From positions 2,467,403-2,531,402 of the forward strand of contig NZ_KQ089822.1 of NCBI RefSeq assembly GCF_001037495.1: a stretch of 64,000 nucleotides of DNA, given 5' to 3'. The notes below the pieces were generated by a model. It saw only the letters and a program-made list of their open reading frames with translations. It was not told the DNA's origin and made no database searches. The DNA comes from Citrobacter sp. MGH106 (GTDB lineage Bacteria; Pseudomonadota; Gammaproteobacteria; Enterobacterales; Enterobacteriaceae). Below are positions 55,098 to 63,115 of the stretch, piece after piece. Each line of letters begins with the position of its first letter. The first letter of the stretch is position 1. The translations under genes were made by a program, and so were the position numbers.

Positions 55098-56123
55098 ATG
55101 TCGGACATGATCCTCGCCCGAGTCTCACAATCTTTAGCCACTGAGCAGTCTGTTGAGAGTCTGGTTCGGCAACTTCTGGAAATGCTGGAAGTGGTGACTG
55201 ACATGGAATCGACCTATTTAACTAAAGTCGATTTAGATGCACGCCTGCAGTATATTCTGTATGCGCGTAACAGCAAGCAGATGCAGATCCCCGAAGGGCT
55301 ATCCGTGCCGTGGGATGAAACATTGTGCAAACGTGCTATAGAAGAAAACTGCCTGTACAGCGATAACGTGCCAGCGCGCTGGCCTGACTGTAGCGCAGCT
55401 CGGGCTCTGGAGATCACCACTTTTTTGAGCACCCCGGTTCATCTGCCGGATGGCACGTTCTACGGTACGCTTTGCGCCACCAGCCGACAACAGCAGACGC
55501 TAAGCCAACGTGGTGAACAAGTGCTGCATCTGTTTGCCGGTCTTATCGCCCAGTCTATTCAAAAAGAATCACTGGTTGCTCAGCTGCGTGAAGCAAACGC
55601 CGCGCTGATTGCGCACTCCTATACTGACGCATTAACCGGGTTACCTAATCGTCGGGCTATTTTTGAAAATATGGAAACCCTCTTTTCACTTGCCCGTCAT
55701 CTGAAACACAAGGTTGTCGTTGCCTATATCGATTTAGATGATTTCAAACTCATCAATGACCGGTTTGGACATGAAGTTGGCGATCAGTTTCTGATCCAGA
55801 TCGGTCGACGCTTGCGTCTTGGATGTTGTGAGAATGATATTCTCGGTCGGCTTGGCGGTGACGAGTTTTTGGTTGCCGGGATGTCACAAGAAGATGAAAT
55901 AGAACAACGTGACCGTCTGCAGAAAGTGAAGGATCATTTACGACAGCAAATTTGCGGCGACTACCATTTGGGGAATATCCAGCTGTTCTATCCTGGTGCC
56001 AGCCTGGGCGTTGTGGAAATAGACCCACAGGAGACCGACGTGAACTGCGCGCTGCACGTTGCAGACGGCGCAATGTACCAGGATAAAAAGCGTCAGGATA
56101 AAACCACTTTTGTCACGCATTAA
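55098..56123 (+). CDS. dgcP: Diguanylate cyclase DgcP (YeaP)
   Basis: Encodes 341 residues: a GAF-type sensor domain (about 20-165) followed by a GGDEF domain with DALTGLPNRRA and RLGGDEFLVAG. A soluble cyclic di-GMP synthase. I take the ATG at 55098 because it matches the E. coli N-terminus; an in-frame ATG at 55050 would add 16 residues, and AGGAG at 55081 fits neither perfectly. Confidence 0.92.
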   Translation: MSDMILARVSQSLATEQSVESLVRQLLEMLEVVTDMESTYLTKVDLDARLQYILYARNSKQMQIPEGLSVPWDETLCKRAIEENCLYSDNVPARWPDCSAARALEITTFLSTPVHLPDGTFYGTLCATSRQQQTLSQRGEQVLHLFAGLIAQSIQKESLVAQLREANAALIAHSYTDALTGLPNRRAIFENMETLFSLARHLKHKVVVAYIDLDDFKLINDRFGHEVGDQFLIQIGRRLRLGCCENDILGRLGGDEFLVAGMSQEDEIEQRDRLQKVKDHLRQQICGDYHLGNIQLFYPGASLGVVEIDPQETDVNCALHVADGAMYQDKKRQDKTTFVTH

Positions 56124-56170
56124 GCCCTGCTATTCTGGCTCATCTTTAAATAACTCTGGCAGATAAGAGC

Positions 56171-56272
56171 ATGCGACTCGGTATTATATTCCCCATTATC
56201 ATTTTCATTTCCGCGGTCGTTTTCTTATCCTGGTTTTTTATTGGCGGCTATGCTGCACCGGGAGCATATTGA
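56171..56272 (+). CDS. yoaK: Small membrane protein YoaK
   Basis: A 33-residue frame, MRLGIIFPII followed by a hydrophobic helix and ending GGYAAPGAY. It matches E. coli YoaK (32 residues), a proven small membrane protein of unknown role. TAAGAG lies upstream of the ATG. Its TGA stop overlaps the yoaJ ATG (TGATG). Confidence 0.9.
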   Translation: MRLGIIFPIIIFISAVVFLSWFFIGGYAAPGAY

Positions 56273-56346
56273 TGAAAAAAACAACGCTCATTATGATTGG
56301 GGTAGCCATTATTGTGGTGCTGGGGACGGAACTGGGCTGGTGGTAA
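56272..56346 (+). CDS. yoaJ: Small membrane protein YoaJ
   Basis: A 24-residue frame, MKKTTLIMIGVAIIVVLGTELGWW in two-part form: charged start then one membrane helix ending in GWW. It differs from E. coli YoaJ at only a few residues. Translationally coupled to yoaK through TGATG. Function unknown. A hairpin AAAGGCCAC/GTGGCCTTT follows at 56355-56378. Confidence 0.9.
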   Translation: MKKTTLIMIGVAIIVVLGTELGWW

Positions 56347-56354
56347 CACAGAAC

Positions 56355-56378
56355 AAAGGCCACCGATATGTGGCCTTT
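56355..56378. terminator. Bidirectional hairpin between yoaJ and yeaQ
   Basis: Perfect 9-bp stem AAAGGCCAC (56355-56363) and GTGGCCTTT (56370-56378), 6-base loop. The stem's own U/A ends supply a short T run on both strands. Confidence 0.7.
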
Positions 56379-56395
56379 GTTGTCTGTTTCTTAAC

Positions 56396-56644
56396 CTAGC
56401 TTTTGATTTTTCTGTAGATAAACAAAACAACGATCGCACCGATAACCGCAACGACAAAACTACCAAAGTTGAAGCCATCAACTTTACCAAAACCGAAGAG
56501 TGTACTGATCCACCCACCAACAACAGCACCGATAATCCCTAAGATAATGGTCATAAAGAACCCGCCGCCATCTTTACCCGGCATAATCCATTTTGCCAAA
56601 ATCCCAGCGATAAGACCGAAAATAATCCATGAAATAATACCCAT
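56396..56644 (-). CDS. yeaQ: GlsB/YeaQ/YmgE family stress membrane protein
   Basis: Encodes 82 residues with three glycine-rich hydrophobic segments (IISWIIFGLIAGILAKWIMPG, FFMTIILGIIGAVVGGWIS, NFGSFVVAVIGAIVVLFIY). This is the transglycosylase-associated protein family, induced by stress in several bacteria; no activity is proven. Matches E. coli YeaQ. AGTGAGGAAAAC precedes the ATG. Confidence 0.94.
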   Translation of the reverse strand: MGIISWIIFGLIAGILAKWIMPGKDGGGFFMTIILGIIGAVVGGWISTLFGFGKVDGFNFGSFVVAVIGAIVVLFIYRKIKS

Positions 56645-56890
56645 TTGTTTTCCTCACTTATGTTTTTACGTGAACGATTTACTCGCCGTATAAAAGCATA
56701 GCATAGACCTGAAAAATTAAAATTTGTGATCTTAATCACTTTTGATTTTCATCTTTTTCTTATGTTTCACCGGTTTAAACAGTCAGATCCACTGTTTTTT
56801 ATCTGACGTTTATCGTCATTAATGTCGAATCGACTGTCATTTTCATCCAGTTTTCGAAGCCAGCCCTTGCCGTAACTGCGTTTTCACTTA

Positions 56891-56907
56891 TGGCACACTT
56901 TATGCTT
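56891..56907 (+). promoter_or_regulatory. Sigma-54 promoter of the formate dehydrogenase gene
   Basis: TGGCACACTTTATGCTT has GG at 56892-56893 and GC at 56904-56905, ten bases apart. The expected start point is near 56917, leaving an 88-base leader. A perfect palindrome GTCGA-a-TCGAC (56824-56834) about 60 bases upstream could bind an enhancer protein such as FhlA; that assignment is only inference. E. coli fdhF is likewise sigma-54/FhlA dependent. Confidence 0.8.
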
Positions 56908-56920
56908 ATACAGCCCGTCG

Positions 56921-56953
56921 CTACGACAAATCGTAGTCCGCGATGCAATCGCG
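56921..56953 (+). promoter_or_regulatory. Two tandem perfect inverted repeats in the fdh leader
   Basis: CTACGA-caaa-TCGTAG (56921-56936) and, two bases on, CGCGAT-gca-ATCGCG (56939-56953). They fall just after the predicted sigma-54 start point and before the ATG, so they would form two adjacent mRNA hairpins or serve as operators. I recognise neither. Confidence 0.6.
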
Positions 56954-57004
56954 TGGCTTCGTCTACAATTCGCGCTATTTCAGCTTTTAACAGGTCTGTT
57001 ATTG

Positions 57005-59152
57005 ATGAAAAAAATCACCAGTGTTTGCCCATACTGTGGGGCCGGGTGCAAGCTCAAGCTTGTTGTTGAAAATAACAAAATCATCCGCGCCGAAGCCGCA
57101 GAGGGTGTAACAAATCAAAATCAGTTATGCCTGAAAGGCTACTATGGTTGGGATTTCCTTAACGACACTCGCCTTCTGACCCCCCGTCTGACTCGCCCGA
57201 TGATCCGCTATGAAAAAGGTGGAAAATTCACGCCCGTTAGTTGGGATGAAGCCATTCGTTACACCGCCAAACGCTTATCCGAAATCAAAAACGCCTATGG
57301 TCCCCGCGCCATTATGACAACGGGCTCTTCCCGTGGTACCGGGAATGAAACCAATTATGTGATGCAAAAATTCGCCCGCGGCGTGCTCCATACCAACAAT
57401 GTCGATTGCTGTGCCCGCGTCTGCCACGGCCCTTCCGTCGCCGGCCTGCAAGAAACGTTAGGCAATGGTGCAATGAGTAACTCCATCAGCGACATTGAAA
57501 ACTCCAAATGCCTGCTCATCTTTGGTTATAACTGCGCAGATTCTCACCCGATTGTGGCCCGCAGGGTTATCAAAGCGCGTCAGAATGGCGCTAAAATTAT
57601 TGTGTGCGACCCTCGCCGTATTGAAACAGCACGTATTGCAGACCAGCATCTTCAATTGAAAAACGGCTGTAATATGGCGCTGGTAAATGCCTTCGGCCAT
57701 GTTCTCATTGAAGAGCAACTCTACGATCGTGAGTATGTGCAAAAACATGCTGAGGGTCTGGAAACCTACTGGGAAACCGTTAAGGATTATGCTCCGGAAT
57801 CCGTTGAGCACTTAACTGGCGTTCCTGCACAACAGGTGCGTCAGGCGATGCGCACATTTGCATCAGCCCCTTCTGCCACCGTCATGTGGGGGATGGGAGT
57901 GACGCAATTTGGGCAGGCCGTTGACGTTGTACGTGGACTATCATCCCTGGCGCTACTGACCGGGAACCTGGGACGCCCTAATGTTGGCGTCGGTCCGGTA
58001 CGTGGACAAAATAACGTCCAGGGCGCGTGTGACATGGGGGTTCTGCCTAACCAGTTCCCGGGTTACCAGGACGTGACCGATTTTGCAGTAAGGGAGAAAT
58101 TTGCCAAAGCATGGGGTATTGACGTCAATCTGATGGATGACAAGGTCGGTACACGAATAACTGAAGTCCCACACCTGGCAATAGAAGGCAAAGTCAAAGC
58201 CTACTACATCATGGGGGAAGATCCGCTGCAGACCGAAGCCGATTTGGGTCTGGTTCGCGAAGGGTTCAACGCACTCGATTTTGTCGTTGTGCAGGATATC
58301 TTTATGACCAAGACGGCGGAAATGGCTGACGTTATTTTGCCTGCTACCTCATGGGGTGAACATGGTGGTGTTTTCACTTGTGCCGACCGTGGCTTCCAGC
58401 GTTTTGAAAAAGCCATAGAACCAGGCGGAGATGTGAAACGCGACTGGGAAATTATCAGTCTGCTGGCTAGCGAAATGGGCTATCCAATGCACTATCAAAA
58501 TAACCAGCAAATCTGGGATGAGATGCGCGAACTGTGCCCATTGTTCTACGGTGTTACCTACGAAAAAATGGGCGATATGGGACACGTCCAGTGGCCTTGC
58601 CCGGATCTCGATCATCCAGGTACCCCCTATCTGTACGAAAACAGCCAGTTTGATACCGCCAACGGCAAAGGCAAACTGTTTGCCGCACATTGGCGGGCGC
58701 CGGCAGAAGTCCCTGATGAAAAATATCCGATGGTGTTATGTACCGTGCGAGAAGTCGGGCATTATTCCTGTCGTTCTATGACAGGTAACTGCGCGGCACT
58801 TCAAGCGCTGGCAGATGAGCCTGGCTATGTACAGATCAATGCCAGTGACGCAGAAAAACACGGGATCCGTCATCGCGATCTGGTATGGGTCAGTTCTCGT
58901 CGCGGGAAAGTGATCAGCCGGGCGGATGTCTCAGAGCGCATCAATCGCGGAACGGTTTATATGACCTATCAATGGTGGATTGGCGCATGTAACGAGCTGA
59001 CGCAGGATAACCTGGATCCTATCTCTAAAACGCCGGAAACCAAATATTGTGCGGTGAATATTGAACACATTGCCGATCAAAGTTGGGCGGAGAACTACGC
59101 AGCGCAATCGTACAGCGAAATGAAGTCACGTCTGTGCGAAGCCATTGAGTAA
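57005..59152 (+). CDS. Formate dehydrogenase H homologue with cysteine in place of selenocysteine
   Basis: Encodes 715 residues, like E. coli FdhF, and aligns along its whole length. The [4Fe-4S] cysteines are at the N-terminus (VCPYCGAGCKLKL and LCLKGYYGWDF). The molybdenum ligand, Sec140 (UGA) in E. coli FdhF, is here Cys140 encoded by TGC (57422-57424) in CCARVCHGPSV; the adjacent His is kept. MGEDPLQTE and TVREVGHYSCRSMTGN are the bis-MGD binding regions. It should oxidise formate to CO2; whether it feeds a hydrogenase is unknown, since no partner subunits are adjacent. The true start is ATG 57005; a TTG precedes it. Sigma-54 promoter upstream. It is probably a paralogue of the genomic fdhF, or its replacement. 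Confidence 0.93.
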   Translation: MKKITSVCPYCGAGCKLKLVVENNKIIRAEAAEGVTNQNQLCLKGYYGWDFLNDTRLLTPRLTRPMIRYEKGGKFTPVSWDEAIRYTAKRLSEIKNAYGPRAIMTTGSSRGTGNETNYVMQKFARGVLHTNNVDCCARVCHGPSVAGLQETLGNGAMSNSISDIENSKCLLIFGYNCADSHPIVARRVIKARQNGAKIIVCDPRRIETARIADQHLQLKNGCNMALVNAFGHVLIEEQLYDREYVQKHAEGLETYWETVKDYAPESVEHLTGVPAQQVRQAMRTFASAPSATVMWGMGVTQFGQAVDVVRGLSSLALLTGNLGRPNVGVGPVRGQNNVQGACDMGVLPNQFPGYQDVTDFAVREKFAKAWGIDVNLMDDKVGTRITEVPHLAIEGKVKAYYIMGEDPLQTEADLGLVREGFNALDFVVVQDIFMTKTAEMADVILPATSWGEHGGVFTCADRGFQRFEKAIEPGGDVKRDWEIISLLASEMGYPMHYQNNQQIWDEMRELCPLFYGVTYEKMGDMGHVQWPCPDLDHPGTPYLYENSQFDTANGKGKLFAAHWRAPAEVPDEKYPMVLCTVREVGHYSCRSMTGNCAALQALADEPGYVQINASDAEKHGIRHRDLVWVSSRRGKVISRADVSERINRGTVYMTYQWWIGACNELTQDNLDPISKTPETKYCAVNIEHIADQSWAENYAAQSYSEMKSRLCEAIE

Positions 59153-59165
59153 GCGGTAGTAAAAC

Positions 59166-59197
59166 CAGCCTGAGTCTTACTTTCCGGACTCAGGCTG
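59166..59197. terminator. Hairpin between fdh and the membrane protein gene
   Basis: Perfect 11-bp stem CAGCCTGAGTC (59166-59176) and GACTCAGGCTG (59187-59197), 10-base loop, between convergent stop codons. No T run. Confidence 0.65.
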
Positions 59198-59206
59198 CAT
59201 GTCCTG

Positions 59207-59851
59207 TCACTCGGCCAGTTGCGCTTTGCCTACGTGAACAGACGCATACTCTTCCTGCTTATCACGGTGCATAAAGCCGAAGTTAATAAAAAATAACCCC
59301 ACCATAAACGGCATTTCATACAGTTCTTCAATAAGATCGCCATAATGCGCATTGTGCAGGAATAGCGGTGCCAGCAGACGATGGTGCTCCACGGTGTCGG
59401 AAATCAAAAACGCACATACCGTAATCACCAGCAACCAGATCGGCAGCGGTTCCTCACGAAAGCGTCGCGCGATTTCCTGACGTAAGCGTTTCGAGATCAG
59501 TACGGGTAGTATAATCATGGCGATTAGAACCACAGAGATGGCGCGGAATACAAGCTTTGGATATTCAGGAAAGTAATCACGTCCCCAGCTGGTACTTCTT
59601 CCCAGCAATACTAACCACCACACCGTCGCCCATAACCAAAATTGCTTCCCACCTTCAGGACGGGATAAGGGCCGAATGTACAGTGCGGTAAATACAGCAC
59701 CAAACAGCAACCATAACGCTTGCCCGTTCTCAATGCTTCGGACAACAAGGCCGTTAAGCAGAGGCAGATTCCAGTTTGCGGTGAACGGGATCGCCACGAC
59801 AATCAGTCCAAGAATGATTGAAGGTAATGTAAGTCGGGTATCAAATTTCAT
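59207..59851 (-). CDS. Inner membrane protein of unknown function
   Basis: Encodes 214 residues with about six membrane segments (around 10-28, 44-60, 72-86, 101-120, 137-152, 182-197). Conserved-looking polar stretches are SDTVEHHRLLAP and GDLIEELYEMPF, rich in His and Glu, which could bind metal or haem. I do not recognise the family and know no E. coli K-12 counterpart here. Transcribed away from yoaG, convergent with the formate dehydrogenase. Confidence 0.75.
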   Translation of the reverse strand: MKFDTRLTLPSIILGLIVVAIPFTANWNLPLLNGLVVRSIENGQALWLLFGAVFTALYIRPLSRPEGGKQFWLWATVWWLVLLGRSTSWGRDYFPEYPKLVFRAISVVLIAMIILPVLISKRLRQEIARRFREEPLPIWLLVITVCAFLISDTVEHHRLLAPLFLHNAHYGDLIEELYEMPFMVGLFFINFGFMHRDKQEEYASVHVGKAQLAE

Positions 59852-60077
59852 AAGCGCAGTGTTCTTTTCAGTGTCTGGCTTACGATCATAACCCTTGTGA
59901 ATAGTTGGCTATTAGCAATGAATGCGTATTTCTTAAGGTTTTCTTAATGTTGTTTCATAAATAACCAATGATGGAACTGGTTAATTTATAAAGACAAAAA
60001 GCCGCAGCACGCTCTCATAACGCGTTGCGGCTTTACAGAAAGGACCACAAAATTAACCAGTAACAGTATGTGTAATG

Positions 60078-60260
60078 TTACCAGCCACAGACTTCATGCT
60101 CATTTTCGGTATCGTATGAACGTACGGTATTCACCAGGTCTTTGACGACTTCAGCTGCCACATCTGGGATCAGCAACGTCATCGGTGTCTCAGTTTCATA
60201 ATCAACAGAAACGCCATTGCTGTTGTTAGTGACGGTGACGGTATAGGTTGCTTTACCCAT
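60078..60260 (-). CDS. yoaG: YoaG, DUF1869 small protein
   Basis: Encodes 60 residues, the E. coli length, a small dimeric beta-alpha protein (MGKATYTVTVTNNSNGVSVDY...). Function unknown. Begins 3 bases after the yeaR stop, so it is the second gene of the yeaR-yoaG operon. Confidence 0.94.
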   Translation of the reverse strand: MGKATYTVTVTNNSNGVSVDYETETPMTLLIPDVAAEVVKDLVNTVRSYDTENEHEVCGW

Positions 60261-60263
60261 GAT

Positions 60264-60626
60264 TTACTCCTTACCGGTACGCACGACTTTTCGTTGATTA
60301 GCACTCTCCATCAGGACTTCAGGCGCAACAAAAAAATCGATATTAAAATAGGTGTCGTCGGTCATTACTTCGATGTTGTGCCATTTTTCCGGCGGAAAAA
60401 CGCCAAACTGACCGGCTTCAATAATCATCACTTCTTCTGGCTCCGGGCTGTGCTCATCCGCGAATCCGAGATATTTGACCGCCCCCTGCATAACCGAAAG
60501 TCGAGGATATACCCCGGCACGGGTTCCCTTATCAAGGTGGCGTTCGAAAATTCCGGCAGGCGCGGTCTCTTTGTTCCAGAACGGAGTTGAACGTGTATGG
60601 ATATGATTCTGTGGAATTTGAAGCAT
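60264..60626 (-). CDS. yeaR: YeaR, DUF1971 cupin protein
   Basis: Encodes 120 residues (E. coli 119), with a small cupin/TehB-like domain (FGVFPPEKWHNIEVMTDDTYFNIDFF). In E. coli yeaR-yoaG is induced by nitrate through NarL and by nitric oxide through NsrR. An AT-rich stretch upstream (about 60697-60718) resembles an NsrR operator by eye only. Function unknown; linked to nitrosative stress or tellurite response. Confidence 0.94.
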   Translation of the reverse strand: MLQIPQNHIHTRSTPFWNKETAPAGIFERHLDKGTRAGVYPRLSVMQGAVKYLGFADEHSPEPEEVMIIEAGQFGVFPPEKWHNIEVMTDDTYFNIDFFVAPEVLMESANQRKVVRTGKE

Positions 60627-60801
60627 TTTTCTTCCCTTTTCCAGTCGACAACCAGCGACCTTTATTGAATCGCTGCTGTGAACAGGGTACGCCTCAAAAT
60701 ATATATTTAAAATACCATTTATTGGTTACTGCGGGTTTTCACAATTAATAAGCAGGAGCGGGGAATTTTGAAAGCCCGCCGCCAACAGCGGGCCAGTGGC
60801 A

Positions 60802-61440
60802 TTATGACTGAAGCGTAGCCAGACGCGCAGCAAAACCGACAAAAATCAAACCGATAAGAGAGTTGCCAATCTTAGCCAGTTTTTTCTTCGTGCGAATATA
60901 TTGCGTCACAAACGCGCCAGAGAAAATAAGGAAGCTCAGATAGAAAAAGCTCACTATCTCAAGCGTGATGGCCAAAATAAAAAATGACAGCCCTGAGTGC
61001 GGCGCATTGACATCAATAAACTGCACGAAAAACGAAACATAAAACAATATCGCTTTAGGGTTTGTCAGGCTCAGAATTAATGCACGCTTGAAAATCGCGC
61101 CAAACGGAACTTCTTCCGCCGCCGCATTACCATTTTTCGATTTCAATGTTGCATAGAGGATCTTCGCGCCGAGATACAGCAGATAAAAAGCGCCGAGATA
61201 ACGGACGATATTAAACAAAACAGGCGTTGTTTTGATCAGTGCAGCGACACCTGCATAAGCCAAAAACATCAACACAGCATCGCCGATAAACACACCGCTT
61301 GCTGCAAGATATCCCCCCTTTACTCCTCGTCCGACGCTGTTCTTCAGCACAAATATCGTATTGGGTCCCGGCACCAGCACGATAAAAATAGCACCGACCA
61401 GATACGTCCAGTAATTCAGAACTCCATACTCTGCGAACAC
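60802..61440 (-). CDS. leuE: Leucine exporter LeuE (LysE/RhtB family)
   Basis: Encodes 212 residues, as in E. coli, with about six membrane segments. The LysE-family motif [21 protein letters not shown] lies near residue 25 and [15 protein letters not shown] near 130. It exports leucine and related residues. The start is the GTG at 61440, aligned with E. coli and six bases after AGAGG; a longer reading to 61470 lacks a ribosome site. Confidence 0.94.
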   Translation of the reverse strand: MFAEYGVLNYWTYLVGAIFIVLVPGPNTIFVLKNSVGRGVKGGYLAASGVFIGDAVLMFLAYAGVAALIKTTPVLFNIVRYLGAFYLLYLGAKILYATLKSKNGNAAAEEVPFGAIFKRALILSLTNPKAILFYVSFFVQFIDVNAPHSGLSFFILAITLEIVSFFYLSFLIFSGAFVTQYIRTKKKLAKIGNSLIGLIFVGFAARLATLQS

Positions 61441-61690
61441 GTTAACCTCTTCCTGAAAAAACACATGCACTTACTGCGAGACAATATGCTAACGAATGCG
61501 CCGTGCGATGGAAAGGAATGGTTGAGAATAATGCTCTCTGTTGCAGCTATATTGCAGCATTATTTTTCTCGTTCCAGATTTGCAACGATGAAACTCATTT
61601 TTGCGCCTACCCAATACCCAGCTCAGCCACTAATGTTTATCCATAACTCAAGCCTTCCGAGGCGCCCTTTCATCACCTGGAGAAAGAAAA

Positions 61691-62317
61691 ATGACTATTG
61701 CTTATAAACGTCTTGATAAAGATCAGGCTGCCGTACTGCTGGTTGATCACCAAACGGGTTTGCTGTCTCTGGTTCGTGACATAGATCCAGACAAATTCAA
61801 AAACAACGTACTGGCTTTGGCCGATCTGGCGAAATACTTCAAGCTACCCACCATTCTGACCACCAGCTTTGAAACAGGCCCTAACGGGCCACTGGTACCC
61901 GAGCTGAAGGCGCTGTTCCCTGAAGCCCCTTACATCGCTCGTCCAGGGCAGATTAACGCCTGGGATAATGAAGATTTTGTCAAAGCGATTAAAGCGACGG
62001 GCAAAAAGCAGTTGATCATTGCCGGGGTTGTAACGGAAGTGTGCGTTGCGTTTCCTGCGCTGTCCGCAATTGAAGCGGGATTTGATGTATTTGTGGTCAC
62101 TGACGCGTCTGGCACGTTTAATCCTTTGACCCGTGACTCCGCATGGAATCGTATGTCTTCCGCGGGCGTCCAGCTGATGACCTGGTTCGGTCTGGCCTGT
62201 GAACTACACCGCGACTGGCGTAATGATATTGAAGGGTTGGGAACACTGTTCTCCAACCATATTCCTGACTACCGCAACCTCATGACCAGCTATACCACGC
62301 TGACATCCGAAAAATAA
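61691..62317 (+). CDS. ycaC: YcaC-type isochorismatase-family hydrolase
   Basis: Encodes 208 residues, equal in length to E. coli YcaC and closely similar. The Asp-Lys-Cys triad is in LLVDHQTGL (Asp19), KKQLIIAGV (Lys) and TEVCVAFPA (Cys). Substrate unknown. In E. coli ycaC lies elsewhere (near ycaD/serS), so this is either a moved orthologue or a second copy. GGAGAAAG precedes the ATG. Convergent with zinT. Confidence 0.88.
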   Translation: MTIAYKRLDKDQAAVLLVDHQTGLLSLVRDIDPDKFKNNVLALADLAKYFKLPTILTTSFETGPNGPLVPELKALFPEAPYIARPGQINAWDNEDFVKAIKATGKKQLIIAGVVTEVCVAFPALSAIEAGFDVFVVTDASGTFNPLTRDSAWNRMSSAGVQLMTWFGLACELHRDWRNDIEGLGTLFSNHIPDYRNLMTSYTTLTSEK

Positions 62318-62341
62318 TTCGCAAGTGACACTTTTTATACA

Positions 62342-62365
62342 AAACCCGCCATTGTCGGCGGGTTT
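62342..62365. terminator. Bidirectional terminator between ycaC-like gene and zinT
   Basis: AAACCCGCC (62342-62350), 6-base loop, GGCGGGTTT (62357-62365). The T and A ends give weak T runs on both strands. Confidence 0.75.
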
Positions 62366-62387
62366 AAATAAATGGTCGTCGCGCAAA

Positions 62388-63038
62388 TTAATGATGCAGC
62401 ATCTCGTCAACGACCTCTGCCGCTTTTAGCTGATACGGATAATACGTCGGCCAGTTGTCCATCTCTTCAAGCAAAGCCGCCTGTGAGGTATTACCGGTAA
62501 ATATGTGGAAATGGCTCGACTTGCGCGGTGCGATAATATGATCGCTGAACTGAACATACTTTGGTGCTTTACTGCCAGCATCTTTGCATTCAAACAGGTA
62601 GCGAACGCCTTTCTTACCTGACTGATAAGTCAATATTTTATATCCGGCATAATCATACTTGCACGATTCAACCTGATTACCGGTATGAAATTCCATCACC
62701 CCATCCTCAATGCCGATGGTGTCCATATTGGTTACATAACCTTTACGGTAATAGGCTTTAATCTCATCCGCCGTTTTGCTTTTGTCCTTCTCCGCTTTCT
62801 TTTTGAATACCGGATCAAGTTCACCGCTAACCAGATATGGGTATACAGACTGCCACATGCCATCCCAGTCGCTCAGCGACCTGTCTTTGACATTTTTATC
62901 ATCGAAAACACCTTCTGACGCTTTTTGCTCTATTTCTGTCATCGGTGCACCGTGGGAATGGTGACCATGAGCTAGAACCTGACCACTGGCTAAAAGCATC
63001 CCCAGAACGACTGCCAGTTTTTCAAAACGAATAGCCAA
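62388..63038 (-). CDS. zinT: Periplasmic zinc-binding protein ZinT
   Basis: Encodes 216 residues with a signal peptide (to about ALA at 23) and then the N-terminal histidine cluster HGHHSHG. ZinT is a lipocalin-like zinc chaperone that passes zinc to ZnuA under zinc shortage. The metal-site histidines are in RKSSHFHIF. Very similar to E. coli ZinT (YodA), which sits elsewhere in that genome. A Zur box stands upstream. Confidence 0.96.
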   Translation of the reverse strand: MAIRFEKLAVVLGMLLASGQVLAHGHHSHGAPMTEIEQKASEGVFDDKNVKDRSLSDWDGMWQSVYPYLVSGELDPVFKKKAEKDKSKTADEIKAYYRKGYVTNMDTIGIEDGVMEFHTGNQVESCKYDYAGYKILTYQSGKKGVRYLFECKDAGSKAPKYVQFSDHIIAPRKSSHFHIFTGNTSQAALLEEMDNWPTYYPYQLKAAEVVDEMLHH

Positions 63039-63065
63039 AATTTCACCCTCAAAATGTTTGTGAGT

Positions 63066-63088
63066 GAATTGTTATAATATAACATCAC
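63066..63088 (-). promoter_or_regulatory. Zur operator of zinT
   Basis: The perfect palindrome GTTATAATATAAC (63071-63083), flanked by GAATT and ATCAC, matches the enterobacterial Zur consensus core (GTTATANTATAAC). It lies 33 bases upstream of the zinT ATG, fitting repression by zinc-loaded Zur. Confidence 0.9.
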
Positions 63089-63115
63089 AACATAATCAAC
63101 ACTGATGTTATAAAT

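Noticed and set aside
60690..60725. NsrR operator of yeaR
   Set aside because: AT-rich with partial dyad symmetry, but too weak to call by eye.
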